DNA of 44,857 nt from Candidatus Dormiibacterota bacterium (GCA_027313505.1 DAHVDN010000025.1:1-44857); one strand, 5' to 3'. Counted from the first letter of the stretch, positions 1 to 9,522 are shown. Notes: generated by a model from the sequence alone, not told the origin. A program made the numbers and translations.

Positions 1-64
1 CAATTTTTGCGACGAGCTCTCGGGCGGCCGGGCTCGCGGCGGTTATCGCGTCCACACTGTTCAA
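1..64 (-). CDS. 5' end of an unknown gene, cut by window edge
   Basis: Only the first 21 codons are inside the window. I chose the TTG at 64 because an AGGAGG ribosome-binding site (complement of 73-78) lies 8 bases upstream. A GTG a little closer to that site is spaced too tightly. The peptide begins MNSVDAITAASPAARELVAKI, which is soluble and has no signal peptide. It lies downstream of the glycosyltransferase gene on the same strand, after about 150 bases. Too little is visible to assign a family. Confidence 0.5.
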   Translation of the reverse strand, partial: MNSVDAITAASPAARELVAKI

Positions 65-211
65 TAGACACACCTCCTAGCGCCCAAGGTCCGGCTGGTC
101 AGCACTCCGCGCTCCGCGGCTCTGACATAGCCATGCTAGCGTCAGGATGGTCCGCTGTCGAGCCAGTGAACACCCCAGGGTTCTGAGGGACAGGATTCAT
201 GAGGTGGTCGG

Positions 212-2425
212 TCAGGGAGTGGACCGGGCGGCCGGGGACGGACTCTGTGACGAGCTCGCCGAAGGGGCCGGAGTGCCACTTGGCGACTGCTTAGGGGAGG
301 GGCTCGCCGAGGCGCTGGGGCTCGCGGACGGAGAGGGAGAGGGAGAAGGAGACGGAGAGGGAGAGGGAGAGGGAGAGGGGGTGGCACTGGGCGAGGTGCT
401 CGGAGCAGGCCCCAAACCCAGGTGACCGGATGTGGAGCCATGCGAGGAGCCTCCCTGAAATGGCTGTGAGCCGGGAGGACTGGCGGCCGCGAAGGCTGCG
501 ATGAGGCCGGCGAAGGCCGTGAACGCCAGCGCCAACGGCACCGCGGCCACGCTAGACCGACTCTCCGAGCGCTCACCGGTGCTTTGAGCCGATTCCCGGT
601 AAATCCGTCGTAGCGGGGTTAGCTGGATACCCTCAGCTGCGAAGCTAGCCCATGGCGCGCAGAGGTAGACGGATCCCTGGAACAGGAGGAGTAGGGCCAA
701 GATGGTGGTCGTCACACTGATCGCTCGGACCTCCATGGTCACCGCCGCCAGGACGGCCGCGGCCCCAACGGCGGTCTCGAAGCGGGCTGAGCGAAGCGCC
801 TGCGCCCAACTGCTTATCCCCTCTCGCCGCTTCGGCGTCCGAAGGAAACGGGCCCGAAAGACGAGCAGACCCCTAACGTCGGCCAAGGTGACGGTCCAAC
901 TGAGGGCGAACCAGACGCGCAGGGCGCTGGCGGCGTCGCTCCAGGGTAGTCTCCCACTCGCCTTCAGAGCCCAGACCGCTCGCAACAGACCGAACATTAG
1001 GAAGAGTACGGGGATGACCAGCACCGCGCCGGTGATCTGGGCGACGGGAAGTCGGTCGTGAGCAGAGGTGGCGATGGCCGTTCCCAGCAAAAGGGCCATG
1101 AAGGCGCCCAACAGGGCGTCTCCGAACCACTGGATGGCCCCGACAAGGTAGTGGGCGCGTTGCGCCGGAGTCAACACGAGTCGGTGGGAGGTGAGGGGCA
1201 GCAGCTCCCGCCAATGTTGACGAAGGATCTGAATCCCTCCGAGAGCCCAGCGGAAGCGCTGCTTCTTGAGGCCGTCAAAGGTGAGAGGCATCAGCCCTGC
1301 GCCCCACGCCACTTGCTCGTAAACCCCACGGTATCCACTTCCGAGAATGCGCAGGCTCGCCTCCGCGTCTTCGGTGATGCACGCCTCGTTCCAGCCCCCG
1401 ATCCCGTCCAGGACAGAGCGCCTAATCAGACCCATGGTCCCGCAGAAGATGATCGCGTCCCGGTTGGCCCGTGCCGGCATCGTGATGTCGAAGAAGTATC
1501 GGTAGCTGTGGAAGAGGCCTCTCAGGTATCGGTTGTCCTCCCAGTCCCGGTAGTGCTGGGGGGTTTGGACGAATCCGACAGTGGGATCGCTGAAGTGGGG
1601 AATGGTGGCGCGGAGAAACCCAGGTCGGACCAGATAGTCGGCGTCGACGATCGCGATGACCGCAACATCCAACGCCAGCCCCCTTGTCGCCTCGTTGAGT
1701 GCCCCGGCCTTGAAGCCCGGCCACGGGGCCAGGTGGATGAACTGAAACCTCTCACCCAAATCCCCGCACAGGTCCGCTATCGGCTGCCAAACTGCAGGGT
1801 CCTTAGTGTTGTTGTCCACCGCTTGCACTACGAAATTGGGATAGTCGAGGAGGCTCAGGGCGGTCAGGGTCTCCCGTACCAATTCCACAGGCTCGTTGTA
1901 CATCGGCACCTGGATCGCAACCTTCGGCCAGTCCCCATCCGCAGGGGCCCCTGGAAGCTCAACAGAGGCTGGCTTTCGTCGACCCAGCACGTCCAGAATT
2001 TCAAAGAGGTAGGAGAGGGCGAGGCCCAGGGCGCACATCTCGCCCAAAACCACCAACAAAGAGCCGGCCAGCACCCACGGAACAAGGTGGGGACTGACTG
2101 ACTGGGTGACGGTGACTCCTACCGAATAGAGCAGGTAGAGACAGAAGGACACCGTGACCGACACCAAAAGCTCGAGCGCCAGCCAGCTCCACCCTCGTAA
2201 CGTCGGACTGACCAGAGCGGTGAGCACCAACACCAGCAACGCAACCGCAACGGTGGTGCCGGTGTCGTGAACAAGGGTGATGGTCAGCCAGCCCCCGACG
2301 GTCACCGCGGCCACCAGGAACGTAATGCTCAGCGGACGCGAGGCTCGAAGTGAGCCCGGGAGCACTGCCACCACTGTGGTGGCAATTGAGATGAGGGCGC
2401 TGGCCAGCAGCAGATTGAATAGCAT
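212..2425 (-). CDS. Membrane glycosyltransferase family 2 with Ser-Pro-rich C-terminal tail
   Basis: The 737-residue protein resembles cellulose-synthase-like processive GT2 enzymes, which move a sugar from a nucleotide sugar to a growing polysaccharide at the membrane. Several N-terminal membrane helices (about 1-145) precede a cytoplasmic catalytic domain (about 165-400). That domain has DAD at 261-263, TED at 351-353 and QRFRW at 389-393, the usual D,D,D,QxxRW set. More helices follow (about 425-645). The last 89 residues are almost entirely Ser, Pro, Ala and Thr with an (SP)n core, probably outside the membrane and disordered. It follows the YggT-like gene by 39 bases on the same strand, so they may be cotranscribed. 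No clear ribosome-binding site precedes the ATG. The product polysaccharide cannot be predicted. Confidence 0.85.
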   Translation of the reverse strand: MLFNLLLASALISIATTVVAVLPGSLRASRPLSITFLVAAVTVGGWLTITLVHDTGTTVAVALLVLVLTALVSPTLRGWSWLALELLVSVTVSFCLYLLYSVGVTVTQSVSPHLVPWVLAGSLLVVLGEMCALGLALSYLFEILDVLGRRKPASVELPGAPADGDWPKVAIQVPMYNEPVELVRETLTALSLLDYPNFVVQAVDNNTKDPAVWQPIADLCGDLGERFQFIHLAPWPGFKAGALNEATRGLALDVAVIAIVDADYLVRPGFLRATIPHFSDPTVGFVQTPQHYRDWEDNRYLRGLFHSYRYFFDITMPARANRDAIIFCGTMGLIRRSVLDGIGGWNEACITEDAEASLRILGSGYRGVYEQVAWGAGLMPLTFDGLKKQRFRWALGGIQILRQHWRELLPLTSHRLVLTPAQRAHYLVGAIQWFGDALLGAFMALLLGTAIATSAHDRLPVAQITGAVLVIPVLFLMFGLLRAVWALKASGRLPWSDAASALRVWFALSWTVTLADVRGLLVFRARFLRTPKRREGISSWAQALRSARFETAVGAAAVLAAVTMEVRAISVTTTILALLLLFQGSVYLCAPWASFAAEGIQLTPLRRIYRESAQSTGERSESRSSVAAVPLALAFTAFAGLIAAFAAASPPGSQPFQGGSSHGSTSGHLGLGPAPSTSPSATPSPSPSPSPSPSPSPSPSASPSASASPSPKQSPSGTPAPSASSSQSPSPAARSTP
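329..380 (-). repeat. Short tandem hexamer repeat encoding the (Ser-Pro)n tail
   Basis: The plus strand reads as repeated GGGAGA/GGAGAC-type hexamers, roughly eight units with point differences. On the coding (minus) strand they give alternating TCN CCN codons for Ser-Pro. Such a repeat can gain or lose units in frame by slippage, which would change tail length without breaking the gene. Confidence 0.75.
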
Positions 2426-2464
2426 CAGAAGCTCAGCTGCGGTGGCCGTCAGTGCGGCGGATGG

Positions 2465-3136
2465 TCAAGTTGCCCGGCGTTTGCCGGGGCCCGCTACCAA
2501 AGTGATTAGGCGGGTGACCACCCAGGCGGCCAGCGAGTAGATGACCACGGCTATGAGAGCCGACCAAAAGCTCGTCCGCCCAATGGTGGCTGAGGTGCCG
2601 CGGAAGAGCCCCGAGAATGGCGACGCCAGGGCATTTCCGACCCGCAGGACAATAAGGACAAAGCCATCGGAGGGGGCTGCGATGGCCCGGAACAGGAAGT
2701 CCAGTGTGAGGAAGGCATCCACAACCACCGCTGCCAGCCACACCAGTTCGCGTAGCCGGTAGCTGTAGGACAGAGTCCCCGGGGAACCCTTGGACCGGCG
2801 CGGAACCGATTCTCCGCCACCAGCTGTGGCAGCCCGAACCCCACTGCCGTGTGCGACCGCAGTGGCTGTAGGGGCTGATCCCCCTCCGGTGGCGCCCGGC
2901 GGCCCAGCGCCAACTGCCGGTTCCTGAGGTGTGGAGGCCAGTGCGGTCGGAGCTCCGTGGTTCCCGATGCCGTCGTAAGCGGTCTCCCCGGGAGTCCTCG
3001 ATGGTCGTGGCACGCTCTGAGTCGGTGTCCCTGACGGCTCCGTTGTCCTGCCGGCCCGAGCTACCGAAGCCTCCGCTTGATCGCGGTTCACGTCAGGTCG
3101 GGAACTAACTGGGCTCCCCTCAAATTGCTGGGACAT
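2465..3136 (-). CDS. YggT-like membrane protein with long Pro/Thr/Gly-rich N-terminus
   Basis: I chose the ATG at 3136 because GGAGG (complement of 3145-3149) sits 8 bases upstream. A longer frame to 3247 has no such site. The product is 223 residues. Residues 1 to about 120 are low-complexity, rich in Pro, Thr, Gly and Ala, and probably disordered. The C-terminal 100 residues hold two clear membrane helices, separated by a short segment with the RVGNALASPFSGLFRG pattern that recalls the loop of YggT-family proteins. YggT proteins have poorly defined roles, often linked to cell division or osmotic stress. The family assignment is tentative. It sits upstream of the GT2 gene on the same strand. 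Confidence 0.65.
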   Translation of the reverse strand: MSQQFEGSPVSSRPDVNRDQAEASVARAGRTTEPSGTPTQSVPRPSRTPGETAYDGIGNHGAPTALASTPQEPAVGAGPPGATGGGSAPTATAVAHGSGVRAATAGGGESVPRRSKGSPGTLSYSYRLRELVWLAAVVVDAFLTLDFLFRAIAAPSDGFVLIVLRVGNALASPFSGLFRGTSATIGRTSFWSALIAVVIYSLAAWVVTRLITLVAGPGKRRAT

Positions 3137-3311
3137 CTTGGTGGCCTCCTGGGTTGCATGGTGCCGGAGGTTCGGCCGCCCCCGGGTGTCTCTGGGGTGC
3201 TCCCCTCTCTTACTGTCAACAACGCAGAGCTGCTCGGTCGGTGTCACCGGGCACGGTCCTTCCTCTCACAAGAACTCGGGAACAAGAGGTGCCGGCGGAT
3301 GGTCAATTGGC

Positions 3312-3317
3312 TATACT
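3312..3317 (+). promoter_or_regulatory. Candidate -10 box upstream of tRNA-Leu
   Basis: TATACT lies 34 bases before the mature tRNA-Leu 5' end and is followed by CGG. The same TATACTCGG string occurs before clpP. No good -35 hexamer is visible at 16-18 bases. Confidence 0.4.
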
Positions 3318-3351
3318 CGGGCGCGCGCTGCGGCGTCGCCGCAAACGGTCG

Positions 3352-3433
3352 GCGCGGATGGCGGAACTGGCAGACGCGCGGGGCTTAGAACCCCGTGGGG
3401 CAACCCGTCCGAGTTCGACCCTCGGTCCGCGCA
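3352..3433 (+). tRNA. tRNA-Leu (anticodon UAG)
   Basis: The acceptor arms GCGCGGA (3352-3358) and TCCGCGC (3426-3432) pair fully, followed by discriminator A. The anticodon stem CGGGG/CCCCG encloses a loop with TAG at 3386-3388, reading CUA leucine codons. A long variable arm (GGG-GCAA-CCC) makes it class II, as expected for leucine. The T-arm has CCGAG-TTCGACC-CTCGG. The 3' CCA is not encoded. The trigger factor start codon lies only 40 bases downstream with no terminator between, so the tRNA may be cut from a tRNA-tig transcript. Confidence 0.95.
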
Positions 3434-3473
3434 GCACCGCCGCGCAAGCCGTCAATTCAAGGTTGAGAGGATC

Positions 3474-4793
3474 ATGGCCCCATCTATAGCCGACGCGCCG
3501 GAACTGGAAGTGGAGATCGAGCGGCTGCCTGGTTCTGAGGCAAAGCTCACGGTGACAGCTCCCGTCGAGGAGGTGGACCGAGCAATAGGGCGGGCGCTGA
3601 GGCAGCTTTCCGGCCAGATTCGACTGCCCGGATTCCGGCCCGGGAAGGCCCCAGCTTCCGTGGTCGAGAGGGCAGTGGGCTGGCCGGCGGTCCAGCAGGA
3701 GGCCATCGACATCCTTCTGCCCGAGCTATATGAGAGAGCGGTGCGACAGTCCGAACTCGACCCCGTCGCGCAGCCCAGGGTTGGCGAGGCAGATCTGGAG
3801 CGGGGAACCCCGTTTCGCTTCGTCGCAACAGTGGGGGTCCGGCCGGACGTTGCCCTGGGGGACTACCGTGGTATCCGGGTGCCGATCGTTCCCAAGGAGG
3901 TCGCCGACGAGGATGTGACAGGGACCCTTGATGCCCTGAGACAGCGTTACGCTCAGCTGATCGATGCTGGCGATAGGGAAGTTCAAGAGGGGGACGTCGT
4001 GACCGCGGCGCTGACGATGCGTCACGGCGAGGAGGTGGTGGGCACACCCGATCAGATCCAGACCCTGGACCTGGAGCGAGGGGAACTCCTCCCGGGGATG
4101 GCCGAGCAGTTGCTGGGAGCGACCGTGGCAGGAGAACCGGTAGAGATCACCCTGACCCTTCCCGCGGAGTACCCCCGTGAGGAGCTTCGAGGAGAGCTGG
4201 TGGTGATCACAGCCGAGGTCTCGCGGATTCAGGCCAAGGAACTTCCAGCGCTCGACGACAACCTCGCTGCGATCGCCGGCCATGGCGAAACCCTGGATGA
4301 GCTGAAGGACTTCATTCGTGAGCAGATTGCTGCCGAGCAGGCAGTGGAGGCGGACCGGGAGCAGGCCAACGCGGTGATGGAGGCGCTCTTGGCGGTGACC
4401 AAGGTGGAAGTACCCGAGGCGATGATCCAGGTCGAGATCGACAACCAGGTTCGCAGCCTGGAGCGGCGACTGGCCGAGGCCGGGGTCACCCTTGATGCCC
4501 TGCTTCAGGCCCAGGGAAGCAGCCTGGAACAGCTTCGCGGGGAACGCCGACAGGCAGCGGTGGAGTCGGTGCGGCTTGACCTGGCCCTAGGAGAGGTTGC
4601 CAAGCTCGAGGGAATCATCATCTCCGACGACGAGCTGAAGTTCGCCATCTCCCAGATCGTGCCCAAGGGGACCACAGCTGCCGCCCGGGAGAGGCTGGCG
4701 CCCACCATTCGTCGCGAGCTGGCGGTGGGGCAGGCGCGGGACCTTCTAATAGGTCTGGCACGAGGTGTGGATACAGCTCCCAGCACGTCCTAG
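3474..4793 (+). CDS. tig: Trigger factor, ribosome-associated chaperone
   Basis: The 439-residue product has the usual trigger factor length. It binds the ribosome exit tunnel and shields emerging chains. The N-terminal domain carries the ribosome-docking signature GFRPGKAP at 53-60. A central FKBP-like prolyl isomerase domain spans about 155-245, and a helical C-terminal chaperone domain follows. I chose the ATG at 3474, with GAGAGG 3 bases upstream. Longer in-frame readings run through the tRNA gene and have no conserved sequence. The order tig-clpP-clpX is widespread in bacteria and supports the call. The end is 86 bases before clpP, where a separate promoter may lie. Confidence 0.97.
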   Translation: MAPSIADAPELEVEIERLPGSEAKLTVTAPVEEVDRAIGRALRQLSGQIRLPGFRPGKAPASVVERAVGWPAVQQEAIDILLPELYERAVRQSELDPVAQPRVGEADLERGTPFRFVATVGVRPDVALGDYRGIRVPIVPKEVADEDVTGTLDALRQRYAQLIDAGDREVQEGDVVTAALTMRHGEEVVGTPDQIQTLDLERGELLPGMAEQLLGATVAGEPVEITLTLPAEYPREELRGELVVITAEVSRIQAKELPALDDNLAAIAGHGETLDELKDFIREQIAAEQAVEADREQANAVMEALLAVTKVEVPEAMIQVEIDNQVRSLERRLAEAGVTLDALLQAQGSSLEQLRGERRQAAVESVRLDLALGEVAKLEGIIISDDELKFAISQIVPKGTTAAARERLAPTIRRELAVGQARDLLIGLARGVDTAPSTS

Positions 4794-4814
4794 GGTTGAT
4801 TTCTGTCCCGTGGG

Positions 4815-4820
4815 TATACT
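4815..4820 (+). promoter_or_regulatory. Candidate -10 box upstream of clpP
   Basis: TATACT, followed by CGG, is 59 bases before the clpP start codon, in the tig-clpP gap. It is preceded by TGGG, close to but not exactly an extended -10. A TTGATT lies upstream at 4796 but only 13 bases away, which is short for a -35. Confidence 0.4.
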
Positions 4821-4879
4821 CGGCTAGCGGGCCCGGTTGGGCCGAGAATCCGAGTACAGCAAAAGTCCAGGAGGAGATC

Positions 4880-5560
4880 ATGGCCCTCATTCCGATGGTC
4901 GTCGAGACCACCACCAGGGGCGAGCGAGCCTTTGACATCTACTCCCGGCTCTTGAAGGACCGGATCATCTTCATTGGAACCGCTATCGACGACCAGATCG
5001 CCAATCTGGTCATGGCGCAGATGCTCTACCTCGAGAGCGAGGATCCCGAGAGGGACATCAGCGTCTACATCAACAGTCCTGGCGGGTCGGTTTCCGCCGG
5101 GCTTGCCATCTACGACACGATGCAGTACATCAAGCCTCGCGTGAGCACCTTCTGCATGGGGCTGGCAGCCTCCTTCGGTTGTGTGCTTCTGGCCGGTGGC
5201 GAGCAGGGCCAGCGGTTCAGTCTGCCCAACACCCGGATCATGATGCACCAGCCCAGCGGGGGATTCCAGGGACAGGCTTCCGACATTCAGATCCAGGCGC
5301 AGGAGATCCTTCGACTGCGGCGGACCATTGACCAGATCCTGGCTCAGCACACAGGCAAGCCGGTCGACCAGATTACAAGGGATTCCGACCGGGACTTCTA
5401 CATGTCCCCCGAGGAGGCCTTAGAGTACGGTCTGATCGATCACATCCTGACCAAGGAGCGGTCGGCCGGAGAGGCTGTCCCCGGCAAGCCGCAGGCGGTC
5501 GTAACAGGCGCGGAGGCGAAGTCGACTGAGGGAGCTGAGGTAGGTCCGTCCACCCGCTGA
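4880..5560 (+). CDS. clpP: ATP-dependent Clp protease proteolytic subunit
   Basis: The 226-residue product is the serine peptidase that forms the barrel of ClpXP. I chose ATG 4880, preceded by AGGAGGAG 3 bases upstream, which gives [11 protein letters not shown]. The oxyanion-region INSPGGS is at 64-70. The catalytic residues are Ser98 (in AASFG, where AASMG is more usual), His123 (in MMHQP) and Asp172 (in DRDFYMS). The last 25 residues form a variable Gly/Ala/Glu-rich tail. It lies between tig and the small zinc protein/clpX pair, so peptidase and unfoldase are made together. Only one clpP is present here. Confidence 0.97.
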   Translation: MALIPMVVETTTRGERAFDIYSRLLKDRIIFIGTAIDDQIANLVMAQMLYLESEDPERDISVYINSPGGSVSAGLAIYDTMQYIKPRVSTFCMGLAASFGCVLLAGGEQGQRFSLPNTRIMMHQPSGGFQGQASDIQIQAQEILRLRRTIDQILAQHTGKPVDQITRDSDRDFYMSPEEALEYGLIDHILTKERSAGEAVPGKPQAVVTGAEAKSTEGAEVGPSTR

Positions 5561-5571
5561 CGGGAGTGGTG

Positions 5572-5805
5572 ATGACAGAGTCCAACGAAACCGCCGGGGG
5601 CCTCCGGGGCGGCCGGCGACAAGAGCTTAGCCAGGTGCTCCGGCTGGTGAGCGGGCTGGGCGTTCGGTGCGACTTCTGTGGCAGCCTCGCGTTGGCGGTG
5701 GCAGCGGAGGTTGCACCCGGCGGCCGTCAGGTGGGCATCTGTCGACGGTGCGTAGGGGAGGCCGCACGGCGACTGCACCCCTTAAGTGGAGGAGATGCGG
5801 CATGA
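5572..5805 (+). CDS. Small ClpX-zinc-domain-like protein
   Basis: The 77-residue product has one recognisable unit, a C-x2-C-x20-C-x2-C zinc-binding pattern at Cys33, Cys36, Cys57 and Cys60, followed by a short helix. ClpX immediately downstream has C-x2-C-x18-C-x2-C. The sequences around the second pair ([11 protein letters not shown] here, [10 protein letters not shown] in ClpX) look related. There is no AAA+ domain. Its stop overlaps the clpX start (ATGA at 5802-5805), implying translational coupling. ATG 5572 follows GGGAG by 5 bases, and GTGs at 5566 and 5569 are alternatives. The ClpX zinc domain forms dimers and binds adaptors and substrates, so an adaptor or competitor role is a reasonable guess. 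I do not recognise a named family. Confidence 0.8.
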   Translation: MTESNETAGGLRGGRRQELSQVLRLVSGLGVRCDFCGSLALAVAAEVAPGGRQVGICRRCVGEAARRLHPLSGGDAA

Positions 5806-7061
5806 CAGAGCGTGAGGATCGTCGCCGCCACACCAGGTGCTCCTTCTGCAACAAGGGCCAAGAGCAGGTGCGAAAGCTCATAGCCGGCCCCGGAGTGTAC
5901 ATCTGTGACCAGTGCATCGAGCTTTGCCAGGAGGTCCTCGAAGAGGAAACCAAGGGACCTGCGGCGCGCCGGCCGCGAACCAATGTCGTACCCAACCCCC
6001 AGGTCATCTGGAACTCCCTGAACCAGTACGTGGTGGGCCAGGACCAGGCAAAGAAGGTCCTTTCGGTAGCTGTCTACAACCACTACAAGCGGATCAACAG
6101 CGCTCGTGACACCGGAGAGGTGGAGCTACAGAAGTCCAACGTGCTTCTGGTGGGTCCGACCGGTTGCGGTAAGACCCTGCTGGCGCAGACCCTGGCCAAA
6201 ATTCTCGATGTGCCGTTCTCGATTGCCGATGCCACTTCGCTCACCGAGGCTGGATATGTCGGTGAGGATGTGGAAAACATCCTGCTGCGCCTCATCCAGG
6301 CCGCCGACTTTGACATAGCCCGGGCGGAACGGGGAATCATCTACATCGACGAGATTGACAAGATCTCCCGCAAGTCCGATAACCCGTCCATCACCCGTGA
6401 TGTCTCCGGCGAGGGAGTCCAGCAGGCACTGCTGAAGATTCTGGAGGGCACGGTTGCCAATGTTCCGCCCCAGGGTGGTCGCAAGCATCCCCATCAGGAC
6501 TTCATCCAGATCAACACGGGAAATATCCTTTTCATCTGCGGCGGTGCGTTCGAAGGGCTGGAGCGGCTGATTGAGCAGCGGGTCGGGCACAGGACCATAG
6601 GGTTCAGCAGCGAGCCCGGAGGACGCCGCACCAAGGAGAGCACCCAGATTCTGCAACAGATGCAGGCCCAGGATCTGCTTCGCTACGGCCTCATCCCAGA
6701 GTTCGTCGGGCGGCTCCCAATCGTGGTCGCGTTGCAGAGTCTCGACGAAGAGGACATTGCCCGCATCCTGACCGAGCCGAAGAACGCCTTCGTCAAGCAG
6801 TATCAGAAGTTCTTCGCGCTGGATGAGGTGGAGCTGGTCTTCGAAGACGCCGCGCTCAAGGCCATCGCGGCGCAGGCGCTGGCCTTGGGCACCGGGGCCA
6901 GGGGCTTGAAGAGCATTCTTGAGTCGGTTCTGCTCGGGAGCATGTTCGAGGTTCCGTCACACCCTGAGATCAAGCGGTGCGTGATCACTGAGCGCGCGAT
7001 CCTCGAGTCCAGCGAGCCCGACCTGTATTCCGAGGATGAGCCCCAGGCCGCAACCGCCTAG
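5802..7061 (+). CDS. clpX: ATP-dependent Clp protease ATP-binding subunit ClpX
   Basis: The 419-residue AAA+ unfoldase recognises tagged substrates and threads them into ClpP. The zinc-binding domain has Cys13, Cys16, Cys35 and Cys38. Walker A is GPTGCGKT at 118-125, the pore loop GYVGED is at 151-156 and Walker B IIYIDEID is at 179-186. RVGHRTIGF and the sensor-2 region [10 protein letters not shown] follow. I chose ATG 5802, preceded by GGAGGAG, because it places the zinc domain at the usual N-terminal position. A longer frame back to 5667 only reads through the preceding small gene. The length is typical for the family. Confidence 0.97.
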   Translation: MTEREDRRRHTRCSFCNKGQEQVRKLIAGPGVYICDQCIELCQEVLEEETKGPAARRPRTNVVPNPQVIWNSLNQYVVGQDQAKKVLSVAVYNHYKRINSARDTGEVELQKSNVLLVGPTGCGKTLLAQTLAKILDVPFSIADATSLTEAGYVGEDVENILLRLIQAADFDIARAERGIIYIDEIDKISRKSDNPSITRDVSGEGVQQALLKILEGTVANVPPQGGRKHPHQDFIQINTGNILFICGGAFEGLERLIEQRVGHRTIGFSSEPGGRRTKESTQILQQMQAQDLLRYGLIPEFVGRLPIVVALQSLDEEDIARILTEPKNAFVKQYQKFFALDEVELVFEDAALKAIAAQALALGTGARGLKSILESVLLGSMFEVPSHPEIKRCVITERAILESSEPDLYSEDEPQAATA

Positions 7062-7191
7062 GGGCCGCTCAACGCTGCCTCCGGTTACTGGGGGTGCCGC
7101 CTGGCAGGTAGACTTGAAGTTCGAGCAGCCACGCCTGCGCCGGGCTCCCTGAGGGGACTGGTCGGGCCATCACCAGGAAGACCATCTGACC

Positions 7192-9522
7192 ATGTCTCCA
7201 TCACGCCTACCCCGTCTGATCTCGGCCAACCTCGGCTTCCCTAGAGTTGGAGGGTCGCGCGAACTGAAGTGGGCGCTGGAGGGGTTCTGGAGCGGTCGGC
7301 TGGACCGTGGCGAATTGTTGAACCGGGCCGGGGCACTTAAGGCCTCCCGCTGGAGGCTCCAGAAAGAGACCGGCATCGATCACATCCCCAGCGGCGACTT
7401 CTCTCTCTATGACCACGTGCTGGACCTCTGCCTCACGGTCGGGGCCATCCCCCAGCGATTCCAGTCCCTGGCTGGGGGCGACGAACTTGACCTGATGTTC
7501 GCCATGGCCAGGGGGGCCGAGACCACCAGGGGAGAGGTAGCGGCGCTCGACATGACCAAGTGGTTCGACACGAACTACCACTACCTGGTTCCTGAGCTGA
7601 GCGCGGGCCAGACCTTCGACCTGCTGTCGCGCAAGCCCGTCGAGGAGTTCGAGGAAGCGCTGTCCCTGGGGGTCGAGACCAGACCAGTGCTCCTCGGCCC
7701 GGTCAGCTTCCTGCGGCTAGCGAAGCTATCGGCCCCGGGCTTCTCCGCGCTGTCGTTGTTGGACCGGCTGCTGCCGGTCTACGCTGAGCTGCTGCGGCAA
7801 CTGTTCGCCGCCGGCGCTCGCTGGGTTCAGATCGACGAGCCCTGTCTGGCTCAGGATGCCCCGGTCGAGGTCCTTGAGGCGATGGAGAACGCCTACGCCT
7901 ACCTGCGCCGGGCAGCGCCTGGGGGCAAGACCCTGATCGCCTCCTACTTCGCAGGATTGGGGCCGAATCTCCAGGCCACATTGATGCTGCCGGTGGACGG
8001 GCTGCACCTGGACCTGATCCGGGGTCCGCAGGATCTGGATGCGGCTCTTGAACTCGCACCGGACGGCATCATGCTGTCACTGGGACTGGTGGATGGTCGA
8101 AACGTGTGGACCACGGACCCAGATCCAGCGCTGGCGGTGATCGATCGGGCCGCATCCAAGCTCGGGCCGGAGAGGCTGATGGTAGCCCCGTCGTGCTCTT
8201 TGATTCACGTGCCGGTTGGCCTCGATGGGGAAGGTGACCTCGAGCCAGAAATCCGGTCCTGGCTAGCATTTGCAAACGAGAAGCTGGCTGAGGTGAATTT
8301 GCTGGCGGCGGGTCTCTCTCCCGAGGGTCAGGCAGCCGAAGGGCTCGATCGTCTGCGTGCCACCGCGGCCCGCCGACGCTCGTCTGTCGAAAGGGCCAAC
8401 CCATTGGTCGAGAAGCGCATGCGGTCGATCAGCCCAGCCGATCTCACTCGGCTCGGGAGCTCAACGGCCAGGCGGGACTCGGCCCGGATACGACTCGGGC
8501 TGTCAGAGCTGCCGACCACCACAATCGGCTCCTTCCCTCAGGGCGCCGAGCTCCGCCAAGCGAGATCTCGCCTGCGACGCGGCCAAATCGACCAGGACTC
8601 CTACCGGGCCCTGATCGAGAATGAGGTGCGCAGGGTGATCCGGTTCCAGGAGGAGGTTGGCCTCGATGTCCTGGTCCACGGGGAGCCGGAGCGTAACGAC
8701 ATGGTGGAGTACTTTGCGGAGCAGTTGGATGGGATAGCCACTACCCAGGGTGGGTGGGTGCAGTCATACGGCTCCCGTTGCACCAAGCCACCGATCATCT
8801 TCGGCGATGTCTCGCGGCCGCTGCCCATGACTGTCGCCTGGGCGACCTTTGCCCAGAGCCTGACGCGTAAGCCTGTAAAGGGGATGCTCACCGGTCCGGT
8901 GACCATCCTGCAGTGGTCGTTTCCTCGCGACGACGTGCCCAGGAGCGAGACCTGCTTCCAGATCGCGCTCGGGCTGCGTGATGAGGTGGCCGACCTGGAG
9001 GCGGCCGGCATTCAGATCATCCAGATAGATGAGCCGGCCCTGCGCGAGGCGATGCCCCTTCGGAGGTCCGAGCAGGCCGCCTATCTGCGGTGGGCCGTCG
9101 ACAGCTTCCGGCTCGCGGCCGGCTCCGCTAGCGAAGGAGTGTTAGTCCACACTCACATGTGCTATTCGGAATTTGGTGACATCATGGACGCGATCGCGGA
9201 GCTTGACGCCGATGCGCTCTACATCGAAGCAGCGAGGTCAGGGATGGAGCTCCTGAAGGCTTTCGCCAAGGCTGGCTACGGAAACGAAGTTGGTCCGGGC
9301 CTCTACGACATCCACTCCCCGATTGTCCCCACCACTGAAGAGATGAAAGAACGGCTTAGGGCTGCGGCACAGGTCATCCCCTCCGATCTTCTGTGGGCGA
9401 ATCCGGACTGCGGGCTGAAGACCCGTGGCTGGGCCGAGGTCGAGCCTTCCCTACGCAACCTGGTTGCAGCGGCGCGACAGGTGGCCAGTGAGCTGCGAGC
9501 CGTGCCCGCCGGCCCCAGATAG
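7192..9522 (+). CDS. metE: Cobalamin-independent methionine synthase
   Basis: The 776-residue enzyme transfers a methyl group from 5-methyltetrahydropteroyl-triglutamate to homocysteine, the last step of methionine synthesis without vitamin B12. Two related barrel halves are present. The C-terminal half carries the zinc ligands His655 and Cys657 (in VHTHMC), Glu679 (in YIEAARS) and Cys740 (in NPDCGLKTRGW). The homocysteine-binding region around IGSFPQ follows the linker. The length is standard. The 130-base leader between clpX and this gene shows no riboswitch that I can recognise. AGGAAG lies 11 bases before the ATG. The gene ends 15 bases before valS. Confidence 0.96.
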   Translation: MSPSRLPRLISANLGFPRVGGSRELKWALEGFWSGRLDRGELLNRAGALKASRWRLQKETGIDHIPSGDFSLYDHVLDLCLTVGAIPQRFQSLAGGDELDLMFAMARGAETTRGEVAALDMTKWFDTNYHYLVPELSAGQTFDLLSRKPVEEFEEALSLGVETRPVLLGPVSFLRLAKLSAPGFSALSLLDRLLPVYAELLRQLFAAGARWVQIDEPCLAQDAPVEVLEAMENAYAYLRRAAPGGKTLIASYFAGLGPNLQATLMLPVDGLHLDLIRGPQDLDAALELAPDGIMLSLGLVDGRNVWTTDPDPALAVIDRAASKLGPERLMVAPSCSLIHVPVGLDGEGDLEPEIRSWLAFANEKLAEVNLLAAGLSPEGQAAEGLDRLRATAARRRSSVERANPLVEKRMRSISPADLTRLGSSTARRDSARIRLGLSELPTTTIGSFPQGAELRQARSRLRRGQIDQDSYRALIENEVRRVIRFQEEVGLDVLVHGEPERNDMVEYFAEQLDGIATTQGGWVQSYGSRCTKPPIIFGDVSRPLPMTVAWATFAQSLTRKPVKGMLTGPVTILQWSFPRDDVPRSETCFQIALGLRDEVADLEAAGIQIIQIDEPALREAMPLRRSEQAAYLRWAVDSFRLAAGSASEGVLVHTHMCYSEFGDIMDAIAELDADALYIEAARSGMELLKAFAKAGYGNEVGPGLYDIHSPIVPTTEEMKERLRAAAQVIPSDLLWANPDCGLKTRGWAEVEPSLRNLVAAARQVASELRAVPAGPR

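Noticed and set aside
1058..2101. Long plus-strand open frame opposite the glycosyltransferase gene
   Set aside because: It lies wholly antisense to a gene with clear GT2 motifs. Its composition is biased and no domain is recognisable, so it is a high-GC shadow.
3138..3473. N-terminal extension of trigger factor
   Set aside because: The open frame runs through tRNA-Leu and has no conserved sequence. The ATG at 3474 has a ribosome-binding site and begins the family match.
7062..7191. Riboswitch upstream of metE
   Set aside because: The 130-base leader shows no recognisable SAM or cobalamin riboswitch core, although a structure search was not possible here.
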